DNA of 64,000 nt from Gymnogyps californianus. Taxonomy: Eukaryota; Chordata; Aves; Accipitriformes; Cathartidae. Positions within the stretch are counted from its first letter, which is position 1; the number at the start of each line of letters is the position of its first letter. Shown here piece after piece: positions 1 through 12,200 of the stretch. The position numbers and the translations under genes are program-made. A model generated the notes under the pieces. That model saw only the letters and a program-made list of their open reading frames with translations. It was not told where the DNA came from and ran no database searches. The stretch spans positions 8,221,501 through 8,285,500 of the forward strand of contig NC_059476.1 in NCBI RefSeq assembly GCF_018139145.2. The letters are read 5' to 3'.

Positions 1-3000
1 ATTAATAATATATAGTCTGATAATAATTATTAGTATTAATGATTTAACTAATGAACCCACTGTTCTTAATGTAGATATTTGATGCCCTTCAATGGGATGG
101 AAATGAATTTTCCTACAACACAAATAGTTGATATCTAGTGGTCTTAAATTTTGTGGTTCAAGTGTCAAAATATAGGCATAAAACCTGCTGAGTGACTGAA
201 AGAAAGCCTTTAATTTTGTGGGAGGAATTCCTTATTCTGAGTACATTCTTATGTAATGTAGCTATTTTTATGAAGTCAAATGAGTTAAGTAGTTTGGATT
301 CTTGGACTCAAGGTAATGCAGTGTTGTTACATGTGTCATGTCTTACCTTCCTAGAATGTAATTATTTAACTGAACATTATCTCAAAATTACTTCATTTTT
401 TTTTCTTCCTTTCTCCCTCTTCAGTCACAAGCTGGAGCAGAAATTAGATGTTTGTCTCAGTGTTACAAGTCTCTTCTGGGTCTAGTAGGGTGAAGCTCAA
501 CACCTGGAGGCAACACAGAGTGAATGAGAATGGTGTTTGGAGTATTTATATATTGTCATTATAATTTTCACTAGTTACAATACTGTGGCTATTCTACGTC
601 TGTAGAACAGCAGGAGTGAAATCTTGCCTTGTGGGCAAAAGTCCACGTTAAGATAATTATTAGTGCAGGATAAGTGGTGATTCTTGCTTTTTCTTAAGGG
701 TGACCAAGCATTTTAAAAATACTTTCCGTAACTAAAAAAAAGTATAAGCAAGCATTTTGTAATGCAAGTGCAGTGCGTTTTCTCCAAATGCTCTATAATG
801 ACAGCAGATAGAAGTGAGAAAGTAACATGAGTGGGCAGCGTAGCAATTGCTCTGGAAAAGCCTTGGGGATCAAAAATGGAATTGCCGATTCCCGTCATAC
901 AAATGAAATGACTAAAAGGTTATTCCAGTGTATTAAGGTTAGATACAGCGGAGTGATGCTCTGCAAAGGACACCTACGTATCGGAAGTAATCAGTAGTGA
1001 ATCATCATTAGAAAATGGAGCATTTCCCTTAATGCAGTCTGTTAAAAGGCTGCCTGCATTAAAGTTTTGGTAAGATAAATAGAATCTTTGAACTATTAAT
1101 ATCTTCACAAATATTTTAACCAAAAGTCAGTATCTTCAGATCTATACTTATGTCATCTGTTTCCATTTTTAGGTACTTAGTTTGGAACAAGTATTATGTC
1201 TCTGCACCCTCAGATCCATTTGATGTTAATTGAAGCTATATATTTTCCCTAGCTGAAGGAAGAAAACAAAACCAAAAAAATCCCTTAGAAATCTGAAGCT
1301 GGATATGCAGAAAGGTTTTTTTAATTAGAAAAACAGCCATAAAGTTTTTCACATCTAAACAAGTGTATAAATATATTTATACACACATTAGATATACATA
1401 AGTTGTGCATATATATAAATACATGCACTGTACAGCAGCTTGTAAACTAAAAATACAATCACTTTACATAACAATGTGAACTACATGTGAAGTGAGCAAA
1501 GGATTACAGTGTTCGTAACTTTATAACACAAACAAACACGTCATTGATCTCTACTGTAATCTCTCCCCCTTTCAAACCAGTGATTTCCACTGGTCTAAAT
1601 CAGGTGCACATTTGTGATAGAGACAAAACTACACAGTATATATGACTTCCTTGAACTAGTTAAGTGTATGACAAGTAACTTGCTTAAATTATAAATTACT
1701 ATTCTGTCACATGGTATTTCTGTGAAATATGAAGTCAAAATAGATTTATGTAGCCTGTTCTTAGGGAATATGAAAAACACCATGTGATGAAGGTGTTGAT
1801 AGATGTTGTACATACTCATGTATAACTCATGTATACTCATAATTTTTTGGATCTGACACCTATGTATAAACTGTAGATAAAATTGTCCTCTCTATGGACA
1901 TGTGTATATATAAATAAAGGAAAGACAGTTTGGAAAATGCATGTGCATATAACAAACTATGACAGTAGGATGCTTAGGCTGCCCCTACATTAGTAAGTGG
2001 TACAGCCTGGGGGCTGAGGACATGACTTCCATGCCGTATGCGTCGTGGAGGTTTTACGGGGATCTGCTTCTGCTCTGTCCTCCTGGACTGACCACGGGTT
2101 AGAGTTAGGAGCACACTGTTGGGTATAGCTTTCTCTGGAGGGAATGCACTTTGTGTGTTCCAGGAGCGCTTCGTAATGCAAATCAAAGCACAGTAGGCGG
2201 AGATCTTGGAGTTCTGCCTCAAGAGCACACACCTGATCTGAACTAAAAAGCGGATGTAGGCATATGCTTTGAGCAACTGTTAAATTGCAAATCCTGTCTT
2301 CGGTGTTGGCTGGCTTGCTGGTCCTACCTCTTTTGTCTCTCGAATGAGCTAAAAAAACCTATAAAATTTGTTTTGTCACTGTCTTGTGCATGGCACAGAG
2401 GTCTATCTGCAAAAGATCATCAAGCTTTTATTTTTTTCTCTTCATGGGGGTCATAGTAAAGACGTAACTGAGGGGCTGTTGAAGCCTGGGTTAAACTTTA
2501 CCTCCTGTGGGGTGGCAGGGAGGTGGGTTGCTTGTCGATGGATTTAGATTATGCAGTGAGGCTGATGCAGAAGTCATTTTGTGTAAAGGGCTAGAGGTTG
2601 TGGAGAGAAAGCATTTCACATATCAGCATAGGAGGAAAAAAACTTGGACGGCTCTAGCTGCCTGTATGTTAAGTATTTGGGAGGGGGGGAACTGTGGGCA
2701 AGACAGGATAGATCCAATATGTATGACTCAAATCCCATAAAATAGCTCAAAATGGAAAAGAAACAGGTAGCGATGATGTGCAGGTGAACGTATTCTGCTG
2801 TCTAGGTAACTTGATTTCTTGTGATACCCAAAACAAAGCAGCTACACTTACTTTGGTAGTCATTTGTTATGTCTTTGAACTGTTGCTTTACTTTGGAGGT
2901 GTGAAGTCTAGTGCTGAGTATTGATGAGATGAGAATTTTGAGGGTGCTCCTGAGTTTTCTTAGTTGTGATGTCCTGTTAAAGTACAGGTTAGTAGGGGAG

Positions 3001-3707
3001 AGGTAGGGGTGAGTTTGTTGGTTGCTAGGGTTGGTTTTGTTGTTTCAAGGCTGATAGGCATGTGCCTGAATTGCAGGGATGCAGTTTTGCCCTGAAGGAG
3101 GCTCTCCACTTAGGTGGGGTAAGATGTGTTAGGTTTGAAATACTGCACTCTGTGTTGAGCATGGGAGCTTAGGAAGGCCATGGCAAGAGCCTTGCTAGTT
3201 AAGCAGCCGTGTCAGCAAGGAAAAATAAGGTGCTTGGGGAAAAAGAGTTCAGTTAGCCGGAATTTCTTTGAAAGCTTGCAGTATGGAAAATACCCTAGGT
3301 GCTAGGAATTGTATTACTTAAACCAGTTCTCTAAGCAGCACTTAGATGTAATATCTGTTAATTATTAAAGGAGAAAGCAGGCATAGTAGTAAGGGAGAGC
3401 AAATAATGACTATTAGCTTGGTGCAGGAGACCAGGTGTGATGATGAATAACTGCATCAATTCAGCCGCATAAACAGAGAGCAGAGGATGTCTAACAGAAT
3501 AATATTACCAACAAAGTCATAGGAGTAGTAAGGTCATGGGAGTAGAGTAGCTGTAAATATTTGGCTAGTGTGGAATCCTTAAAATACCTGATTAATGTAC
3601 GTTATCTGTATGTTATAGTACAACTACAAGTTTCCTGAGAGTTTCTATCAGAAACATTAAACAGCTGGCTTCAGCAGAAAAATTGGCTTGCTTTTCAAGC
3701 ATTTCTT

Positions 3708-3738
<31 letters not shown>

Positions 3739-3800
3739 GAAATAATTCCAAACAGGATTTAAATGATATCTGGACAAGGTATCTGTTTGGTTATTAGACT
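1..3800 (+). other. PDZD8 upstream intron, left part
   Basis: AT-rich sequence with stop codons throughout all frames and no splice-flanked segment resembling the missing PDZD8 exons. It contains a perfect 22-bp palindrome at 1363-1384 and a dinucleotide repeat at 3709-3738. Assignment to a PDZD8 intron follows from the acceptor at 22548 and is an inference. Confidence 0.6.
3709..3738. repeat. Microsatellite (GT)9(AT)6
   Basis: Nine GT units at 3709-3726 run directly into six AT units at 3727-3738. A compound dinucleotide repeat, probably length-polymorphic. Confidence 0.9.
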
Positions 3801-3925
3801 AGAGTCAGAGTAATTTAGAATGGAAGGGTCCTCTGGAGGTAATCTGGTCCCAGCTCCACCTAGGTCAGGACTAAGCTGGCTCAGACTTCTCAGGACCCTG
3901 TTCAGAGAGGCCCTGGCAGACAGGC
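3801..3925 (-). mobile_element. CR1 LINE fragment, antisense, 3' part
   Basis: The + strand reads like the reverse complement of an avian CR1 3' end: an AGAATGGAAGGGTCCTCTGG-type block, then AATCTGGTCC, then a block like the usual GACCCTGTTCAGAG. Only about 125 bp is recognisable, as expected of 5'-truncated CR1 copies. Recognition is by memory of the consensus; the edges are approximate. Confidence 0.7.
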
Positions 3926-6900
3926 AGTGCTAGTCGTTAAAGTCTTTTTCTTCAGATTTTATCTTTTTCCTCACTAAATAGTATGTGACAGACTGTACTG
4001 TTACACAGGGAGGGAGGACAGCAGAGCTATCTGAACTCATTTCGACTAGTTACCTAAAAATAATTGATAAAAAGAGTAATTTAGTCTCGAGACTAGTCTA
4101 GGACTGTTTCTATAGGGATGGCTTCAGATGGAGTAAAATTTCTTTGTGTTGCAGGCAGTCCAAGCAGGAGGCAGTTTTTAGCTCTGTAACGAAATTGCAT
4201 CAAGGCTATGCCTGGGCTTACAGACCCGCTGGAGAGAGAAAATAATAAATATGTAATATTTTTGTTTCATTTATTAAACTTCTGTAGTCTGGCTACAATG
4301 GGTGTTTAGCCAAACCATGGGAACTTCTATAATGGATTTTTATTGCTTGCGAACAAAATTTGAGCAGTGAATTTTTTTCAAACTGAGTTTTTTGCCACGT
4401 TTGATAAATGTTTCTATTTCCACTATAGTTCTTGAAGCTGTAGCTATTGGAAGAGAATCTGAAATAACATGTATTCTAAAAATATGTTTGTAATAACTAG
4501 GAATGAACTTTTGGCCGCTGTTGTGAGCAAAGGCATTCAGGTTCTTGCCAACTGATGTACAAAAGTGCGTTAGGAACCACGGTCTTGGTTACATATGACT
4601 GAGATAACCAAGAGTTGTAATTAATTCCTGAGCTTTAAAAATAGCCACTAGGAGGAAGTAATTTTGTAAAAGGTCATTAGAGCAATATTCTCTCATGTCT
4701 AGTAATTGGAATGAAAGTAAACGAGATTTACCAGAAAGTAAAGAATCTGATTCTAGCTAAGATCATGCAATTTACTTTTACAGAGAGTCGTTTCATTTCT
4801 GGATTTGTTTTGACAGCTGGAAGTGGAAACCTATAAAGGCATTGGAAATGTGTCCTGGACAGCACTCTCTTCTGCATGTTCAAAAAAAATAATTTAGTGG
4901 AGCAGAGAGATCTTTTTTGATATTGCCAGACCCCCAACCCACTGTATAACTCTTCAGATGCTGAAATAAATATTTTAAAGCTACAGTAGGAGAAGCAAGG
5001 AATGTTGCTGTGGCTGCAGGAAGAACAGTTTAGGGAAAGGTGCTATATAGGTCTTGACTGATTGTATCCTGGGCCTCCTTTTCAGCAAAGCACTTGTAGA
5101 ACAGGAGAGGTGCAAGCTGATTCCTTCTTCCATCTATATCAAATCAGAAAATAAATCTTTGACATTGAAACTTGGCACTTTTTCTTATTTTTAAGTTTTA
5201 TTGGAGAATAACTTTACCAACTTCTGAAAGGAATTCTTCAAGCTAGATTTTTTTTTTCTTGCTATGTGCTTCTTGGTGGCTGGTGTCAAGCAGTCCTACA
5301 AATTACTAGGTAAGCTTCAAGCATTACGTATTGCTAAATGCAAAGTGCAGGAGTATAAATTCTATTGTCAGTAGAATAAACTGATTCTTTTTTTAAAGGT
5401 GGAATTTCTGTTGAGGCAACAGCATAAATCCAAAATAGGAAAGCAATAGTTAGCCAACCATTACTTAAGACACAGCAGATTTTGCAAGTAGATCGTGAAC
5501 TTGAACTGTATGACAGTCATTCGTTTATCTATCTATAGGTATCACACGTTTCTGCATATTTTATTAAACAAAGAATAGCAGTTGAGAATGCTGAATAAGC
5601 AGGCAGCTAGTGACTATCAGTTGGCCAGCAACACTTTAAAGCAATACCCTCTGTAAAAGAGAGCATATGGCTGATGTGCAAAACCTGAATGAGTGGACTG
5701 TACATGCAGGCATGCTCTTTTTAGTATCTGTCTACTGCTTCACCCCTTCCCCTAACATTATCCTTTAGTCCCCTTCTCTGAGTACTGCTGCCATTTATCT
5801 TGAATACTTGGTATAATATGACTGTTAGCTAGGGGTGTTAGCTAATGTAACAATTTTTAATTGGTCATTGTTAGTATTGCAATTTTTTGGTATTTAACAA
5901 TTTCAGAAAATTATGTTTGGTTATACTGTATTAAGGTAGTTATGTCAACTCAGTAAGTGTCACTTAAGTCCGGAGACAGAAGTTTGATATCCATTTCAAA
6001 GTGTCTCATTATTTGTTGAAAGAGTCTCATTTTCATGTGCAGTTAGATACCTCTCTTTGTATATCCCTATGAGTATCTATATACCTGTATAACACTTTTT
6101 TTACAAATCACCGTGCTTTCTTCAAAATCTGTGGTTTTTGAACTGCTGTTTGAAAAAAAATGTAAGTATTTAACCAGGCAGAGACTTAAACCAAGAGGCA
6201 ATGCAGTTTGGCTCTAGTCCCTCCGTTAGCCCTGCGTCATTGTTAGAGCTTTACTGTTGACATTCCCCCAACAATGTACAGCTGCAACAAGCCCAGGTCA
6301 ACATCTCTGCTTTTCTGTAGGGGTGAATTGGCTCTTGGGCCCCACACCACAGCGGGGTCACCCACCCCAACAGGGCAGCCACGGCAGTGCCAAGGGTGCT
6401 GCTGTGGGACCACCCCTGTCCCTCTCCACTTACCTTTGGGCAGGGGTGGATCTTGCCACTTGTTCCCATCAGGGTTGTGTTTATCCCTGTGAACCACAGC
6501 ACTGTCAGCTGCCATGGAGAAGGGCACTTACAAAAAAACCATATATTCTCCATGGAAGCAAGCGTGTTCACTCTCTATGTAATAAAGCCATAGGTCTTTC
6601 AATAATTATAAGCAATATATTACTTAATTTCATCATCATACATAAGTCATGATCCTTGCATGTTGTTTTTAATGTTGGCTTGCTTTGTATGCAAAATATT
6701 GTTTCCAGTTCAACTCAGATGTGTGCTTGTATGAAAATGGCAAAAAAAAATCAATGATGCTTCTGCTAAAAACGCGTAAATTACAGTCCGTTTTTGGTAT
6801 TTGTATGACTTAAAGTGTAGAATTACCTCGGTTTTAATTCTCTCGCAGTGCTGCTCTTCAAATGGTATTGAATTACGTAAGTCAAAGGCTATTTTTGTGA

Positions 6901-7370
6901 ACCTTGAGAGTTCATCAAGAAGGGCAAGCTGTGCATGATGAACACACATGTTTATTCATTACGATTTTCTTCTGGTATTGCAGACTAACAGACTCCAAAG
7001 TAAAAAATAAAGCACCGTACAGATAGTTTTGCTCTTTTAGCTTCCCAAATGGTCTCTTTTGTCTTGCAAAAAAGACAACTTCATACTTTTTTCTGGTAGA
7101 ATATATTGTAATATGTGTATGGCGGTCAGTACCCAAGTGTAACATTGTATACAAATAGTTTTCAACATGTAGTTGAAAATCTGAGTTTAAGCTATGGGTT
7201 TCTTGGTAGTTGGTGTAAATTAATAAAGTTTTAATAGACAGAGGTCATAGGAATGGGAAAATTAGGAGTGTTTTGCCATGATACCGCACCCAGTTCTCCA
7301 ATCCAGATCTAATTTTTTTTCTACCTCCATCTTCCTTTCCCTCCCCATCTCTACATATGCAGTGTTTTTA
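3926..7370. other. PDZD8 intron, no gene seen
   Basis: AT-rich intronic sequence. The only compositional break is a GC-rich patch at about 6250-6530, which carries short open frames on both strands with no recognisable protein similarity. Confidence 0.5.
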
Positions 7371-7375
7371 CCCTT

Positions 7376-7438
7376 CTCCCCCCCGGCCCATCCCCGTGTC
7401 GTCGTCCCCCATGTCGTCCCGTTCCCCCTTCCCCCCCC

Positions 7439-7468
<30 letters not shown>
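7376..7468. repeat. C-rich low-complexity tract with a 29-C run
   Basis: A pyrimidine/C-rich stretch that ends in eight Cs (7431-7438), one G, and then 29 consecutive Cs (7440-7468). The - strand is a long G run able to form G-quadruplexes. The exact run length is a typical place for sequencing error. Confidence 0.95.
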
Positions 7469-7470
<2 letters not shown>

Positions 7471-9190
7471 CTGACTGAATATAATTTCTCGGGTACTTTT
7501 TTCTTGGGCTTTTTAGTGTGTTGCAGAGGTTATAAAAGCAAACAATTTTTTTGAGTTAACACATCTCTTGTTCTCATGAACTACGGTGGGAGTTAAGTGA
7601 CTGTGTAACAAATTGAGAGCAAGTTAATGATTACATTTGTAGTTTTGTATCCTGAAGCTTTGCTATAAGATATTTCATGTTTTTAACTTTTTTTACTATA
7701 AGGTATTATATCATTCATCATATTGTATATTTGGTTTTCTATAGAGCTCTAATCTCTTAAACCTGTAGGTTTTCAAATCAAATATTTAAAAAAGTATCAA
7801 TTTAAAAGAGAAACCTCAGACTTTGAATACTTAGTATTGAATGGGCCATTTATGAACAGTGACTTTTTTTGGGCTGCTCTACCAACAGCCTTACAGTGAT
7901 GGTCAAGAAAGTGTAGTACCATGGCCTGTAACCAGGTATTCAAATTATATCGCACAGAATGTTTTCATCAACTTCTTGGATGCAATTTTCCATTTTTTGT
8001 TTGATAAAGCTCATTCAAATTATTAAGTAAACTGAATTATTCATACTTAAGTCAAAAAATCAAAGAAACAAAAAACTCATAGTTTCAGAACTGATGCAGA
8101 TACCATCCCTGTAATATGTAGAAAGATATTTACCACCTTACAAATATTTACCACTTTTAAGTAAACAAGTAAGATCTGCTTAAGGATAGCTTCTGTCATG
8201 CATGTGCATTTGACAGTCTTCTCCTCCCCCCCCCTTGTTCAGTATGACTTATTTTTTGAAATATATTTATTTATCAGGCATTCTATGGTATTGACTAATT
8301 CTTTGTTCATTTTTAAATTAAATGAGTGAGTTGTAAATTCTTTGGGAAAGGTAATTGGTCGCAGTCCCAAGCAAGCCCTGTTTCTGGTGGCAGAGGAGAG
8401 AAGGGGGAAAGGGAAATAGAAAGATGTTGTGTTATGAAATCTGCTGGGTATTTTTCTTATATATTTTACCAGCTATCAATAAGATCTGTTGCTAATTTAA
8501 AAATAATAGAGCATAAAACCAGAGTATATGAAGTTACAGTGAGTGCTGAAGTAAAAGAAGAAGATTTTAAGCTTGACATAATTTCCTACTCATTCTTTCA
8601 CTTACCTTGTGATAGGGAGATGAGGAATTGGTATATATTACATACCTGAGCCAGAAAATACTTTAAAAAAACCCAGTCAAAATGAATGAACTTTTATTTC
8701 CATTATGGGTAGTGTCCTGCTCCTCTTGTAATTTTTTTTTTTTGACTCCTAATAAGCTGTTTCTGGAAGAGTATTTTTCTTTTAGCACTTTTGCATGCTT
8801 CAGTGTTAGTGGTTTGGGGTCTAAAATGGGTTTCTGGAGAGCTCGTATGTTCTGCTACCTCCAGAAATAATGGGGGGAGGTAAATTATGGGAGAGATTTG
8901 TGCCAGAATTATGACTAAGCCTCGTGATAATGCACAATCCCAGTCTCAAACGTCCAACAGAAATCTTTGTGGCATAGCTAAGTGGTTTTTGATTGTTTTG
9001 TTTTTTGGACATCCATTGTAATAAAGCTTTTTCATAGCCTAGAAATGGAGGATATTCAGCTCTTTGTCTAAGTAGTTATACCAGTTCTTTTTTCTTGTCA
9101 TTCAGATATCTAACTATAGGGGAAAAAAGTCCTACTTTTTGTTAGCCAATTATGATCACATTGATTATGTGGAGAGAAAGCTGCAACATG
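7469..9190. other. PDZD8 intron, no gene seen
   Basis: AT-rich intronic sequence. A 107-codon open frame at 8326-8649 has no recognisable similarity and no coding-like composition, so it is not called as a gene. Confidence 0.5.
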
Positions 9191-9230
9191 AAGGTCCGTT
9201 CCAAGCCAAATCATTCTATGATTCTATGAA
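9191..9230 (+). mobile_element. CR1 LINE 3' tail
   Basis: AAGGTCCGTTCCAAGCC is followed by two overlapping ATTCTATGA units, the hallmark 3' end of avian CR1 retroposons. Only the last roughly 40 bp is clear; a degenerate part may extend upstream to about 9160. This is one of the best single indicators that the DNA is avian or at least sauropsid. Confidence 0.85.
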
Positions 9231-12200
9231 AAATTCAGACCTTTGGATTTGCATGAAGCGTTCATAGAAGCTAGGTTGCAAAGTTGGATATCATGTTGAT
9301 TCCAATTTACAGCTAATGTTCAGTTTCTAAATCATTCTTCAGATATATTTGGAAGTGATCTTTATGTGTGTTTGGGGAAAAAAATTAGAATATTTTTCAA
9401 GTGCAAAGCAAATATAGCTGAGTATTGATTTCTTCTGCAAAGTGAATCGTCAGTATTTGACTTGGTGTAAAGATCTTTTTCAGTTTAATAGTTGTGGCAA
9501 TTTTTATAAGTGATGAGCAGTAACAGTATGAAAATCTGGCTTCTAGGTGTGCTGTTGTCTTGGTGCTACTAATTAGATGTGGCACTGAGCTGCTGTTTCA
9601 CTGCCTGGCAGCGACTTGTGCCCTATAACCATAAACAAATTGATGTGATGTGTTCAACAAAATAACCAGAAATAGATGTATGGTTGTGGAAATCTTTACT
9701 GTTTTATAGTTGTGTGTTTATACTGCAGTGTTTTGTCCAGAACTTAATTGAAAACAACTCAATGTGGTTTGGCTGCCTTTCTATGTAGAGAAAGATTATT
9801 ACGTACAAAACCTTGGCCTTCTTACAGCAATTATTTGGAATAAGCTACATGTAAATCCTCATCTCTTCTGGCCTTGGTAACGTAGAATTTCAGAGGAAAA
9901 GTGATCTTCTGGTTTTACCACAAAGGGTGGGGCTGGGGTGTTGTATGCAACAGGAGCTTCGTTTTGATACAGACAGATCTTCTATTTAATCTCTGAAGAG
10001 CTGTTATGATGATGAATCATTTTACTACATCTGCTTTAGATCCTTTGGGTTTAGCTAGTTCTGTGGGAACGTAGGAGTCTGAAAACTGATTGGGTCACGC
10101 AGGATATTATTCAGGCTTGTGCTTTTCTTTAATAGCCATCTAGCTGTTAATATTGATGAGAAATGCAAGTTGTCAAGAAGATAGTATGTTTATGCAGTGC
10201 AGAAATAACAAACTGTGTTCCCTTAAGTCCTATGATATTTCGAATTGTATAATTACGTTGGTTCTAGGTAGAAGTGAGGTCCCTGTTGCTTTGACTATGT
10301 TGTTAAGAGTGTAATTTGTATTACCCGGAATTGTAATGGTTGGTTTGTAAGAGTATAGTTTTTTTACATACTTTTTGCACACTCTTGTGTAAGTAACTGT
10401 TTAAATATGTGGCATCTTTAATAAGTCAAATGACACTGCTTCATTTCCTCAACTTTGGTACGAAGCTTAATCTGATAATCCTGTTAGAGTTGAGGATAGT
10501 GTAAGCGGTCAGCCAGGCTGCAGGGCTGGGGGAGAGCCGGGAAGACCAGTGCTGCTGCTGCTTTGGCCTCTCCTGGGACTGCTGGTACTCGCCGGTCCTG
10601 CCACTGCCTCTGGCTCTGGCAGCACCAAGCTCTTCCTCAGAGCAGAGCTACAGCAGGGATTCTGCTCCCCTCCCAAATCCAGGGGTTTTGCTGAAGATTC
10701 CTGGGCAAGGAGTATTTATGAAGCTCCTGCTCATTTCAGAAGATGCAATGTACTCCAGATGTAACTCTGCAATTAGCATTGCTGTTGCTCTAAAGAAGAC
10801 ACTTCTGCTCCAGAATAAAATAATGCACTTATCGTTTCCATCAACATTTTTCCGTCAGAAATGTGACTTTTAAGCCCTTTAAAATGTGACTCTTAAACCC
10901 ATTAGTGAGATCTAAGAGTTATGATTTATATGCATTAGAAAGTACTATTGTGTATTTTATTTCCATGAAAACTAGCATCTGTGATGCATGTTACTGTAAC
11001 TACAGTGAATAATAGCTTTTCATATTTCTAGTTTTGATGGCAACATCCATGTCAGTAATCAGGTGGTTAATGCTGCTGGGTGTGATAGTCAAAATTGCCG
11101 AGCAGTTTCTCTGTGTGGAGAAGAAAACTCTTCACCATGAATATTGTTTCCATTATAAAGAACTTTTACCTCATAGTCTAATATTTTGAATTTATTACCT
11201 GAAGATTATTAGTAACTGTTTTATCACTATTAATTAGGTACTTCCAAGATAAGTATAAGTAATTAGTAGCTGTTTTAGAGGGTTTGCTTTTAATATATAC
11301 ACTTGAAATTTTTTTTTCATTTTCTTTGCTTCCATCTCAGAGATGAACAAAACCCTGGGTTGACCCCTCTCTTGTGTGCACATATTCACAGTGCATAAAC
11401 TCTTATGTTCTCATTAATCCCCTCTATCTGTAATTTGCATTGCAGCAATTCATAACAAATTTATACAAAGAAAACCATTAATGAGGTAAACTTTATTGGT
11501 TTGGTGTCACACATGGTGGTATTAATGAACTTTCTCTGTTCTTTTTAATATCCAGTTTCAGTAACCTTATTTCAGTATTTGCTATTAGACTGTTTTTTTA
11601 TGAAATATTTGTATGATGACTGAGTCATGCTTAGGCAATATTGGAGGAAGCCTTTCTTCTATCAAAGACATAAATGGTGATATAAGATTTGGAAAAAAAA
11701 AATCAATCTTTTCCATTTTTTCAGGGCCAAAGGAAGTCATCACAGTTGGGTTTAATAAAGACTAAAAGGATGTCAGTGAGTAAGAGCACTTAGAGCTACA
11801 TTGGTGTTTGTACTAAATTGCTCTCCAAAGAGCTCCACGTAAAACTGAAGGTCTGCATTTTACCTGCTTCTGACGCTTTGAAATTAAATGCAGGTTTTCT
11901 GCTGCCTTGTTTGTCTAACTCCTCCATTCAACTCCTGTAATTGCTGTTTAGTAAGAATGCCTCAGCAATTCATGATAATTGCCAAACAGTTTACTTTTTG
12001 CATGTCATGTAACCTGTTTCACCGTACAGTTGGAAGGTGCACTTTTTTAGTAGTAGCTTAGTCGAAGAGTACCTGCAATGTGTCAGAAGTACTGAGGAAA
12101 ATAAGAGGTAGCTTCTTATTTTGTTCAGCAACTAGCCTGTTCTGGATTTTGCTGATGTCAAAATGTTTTTAGTGCTCATCAGGCGGACGTGCAGATGTTT

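Noticed and set aside
6257..6652. 131-codon open frame as a gene
   Set aside because: It overlaps comparable frames on both strands in a GC-rich patch, with no family resemblance.
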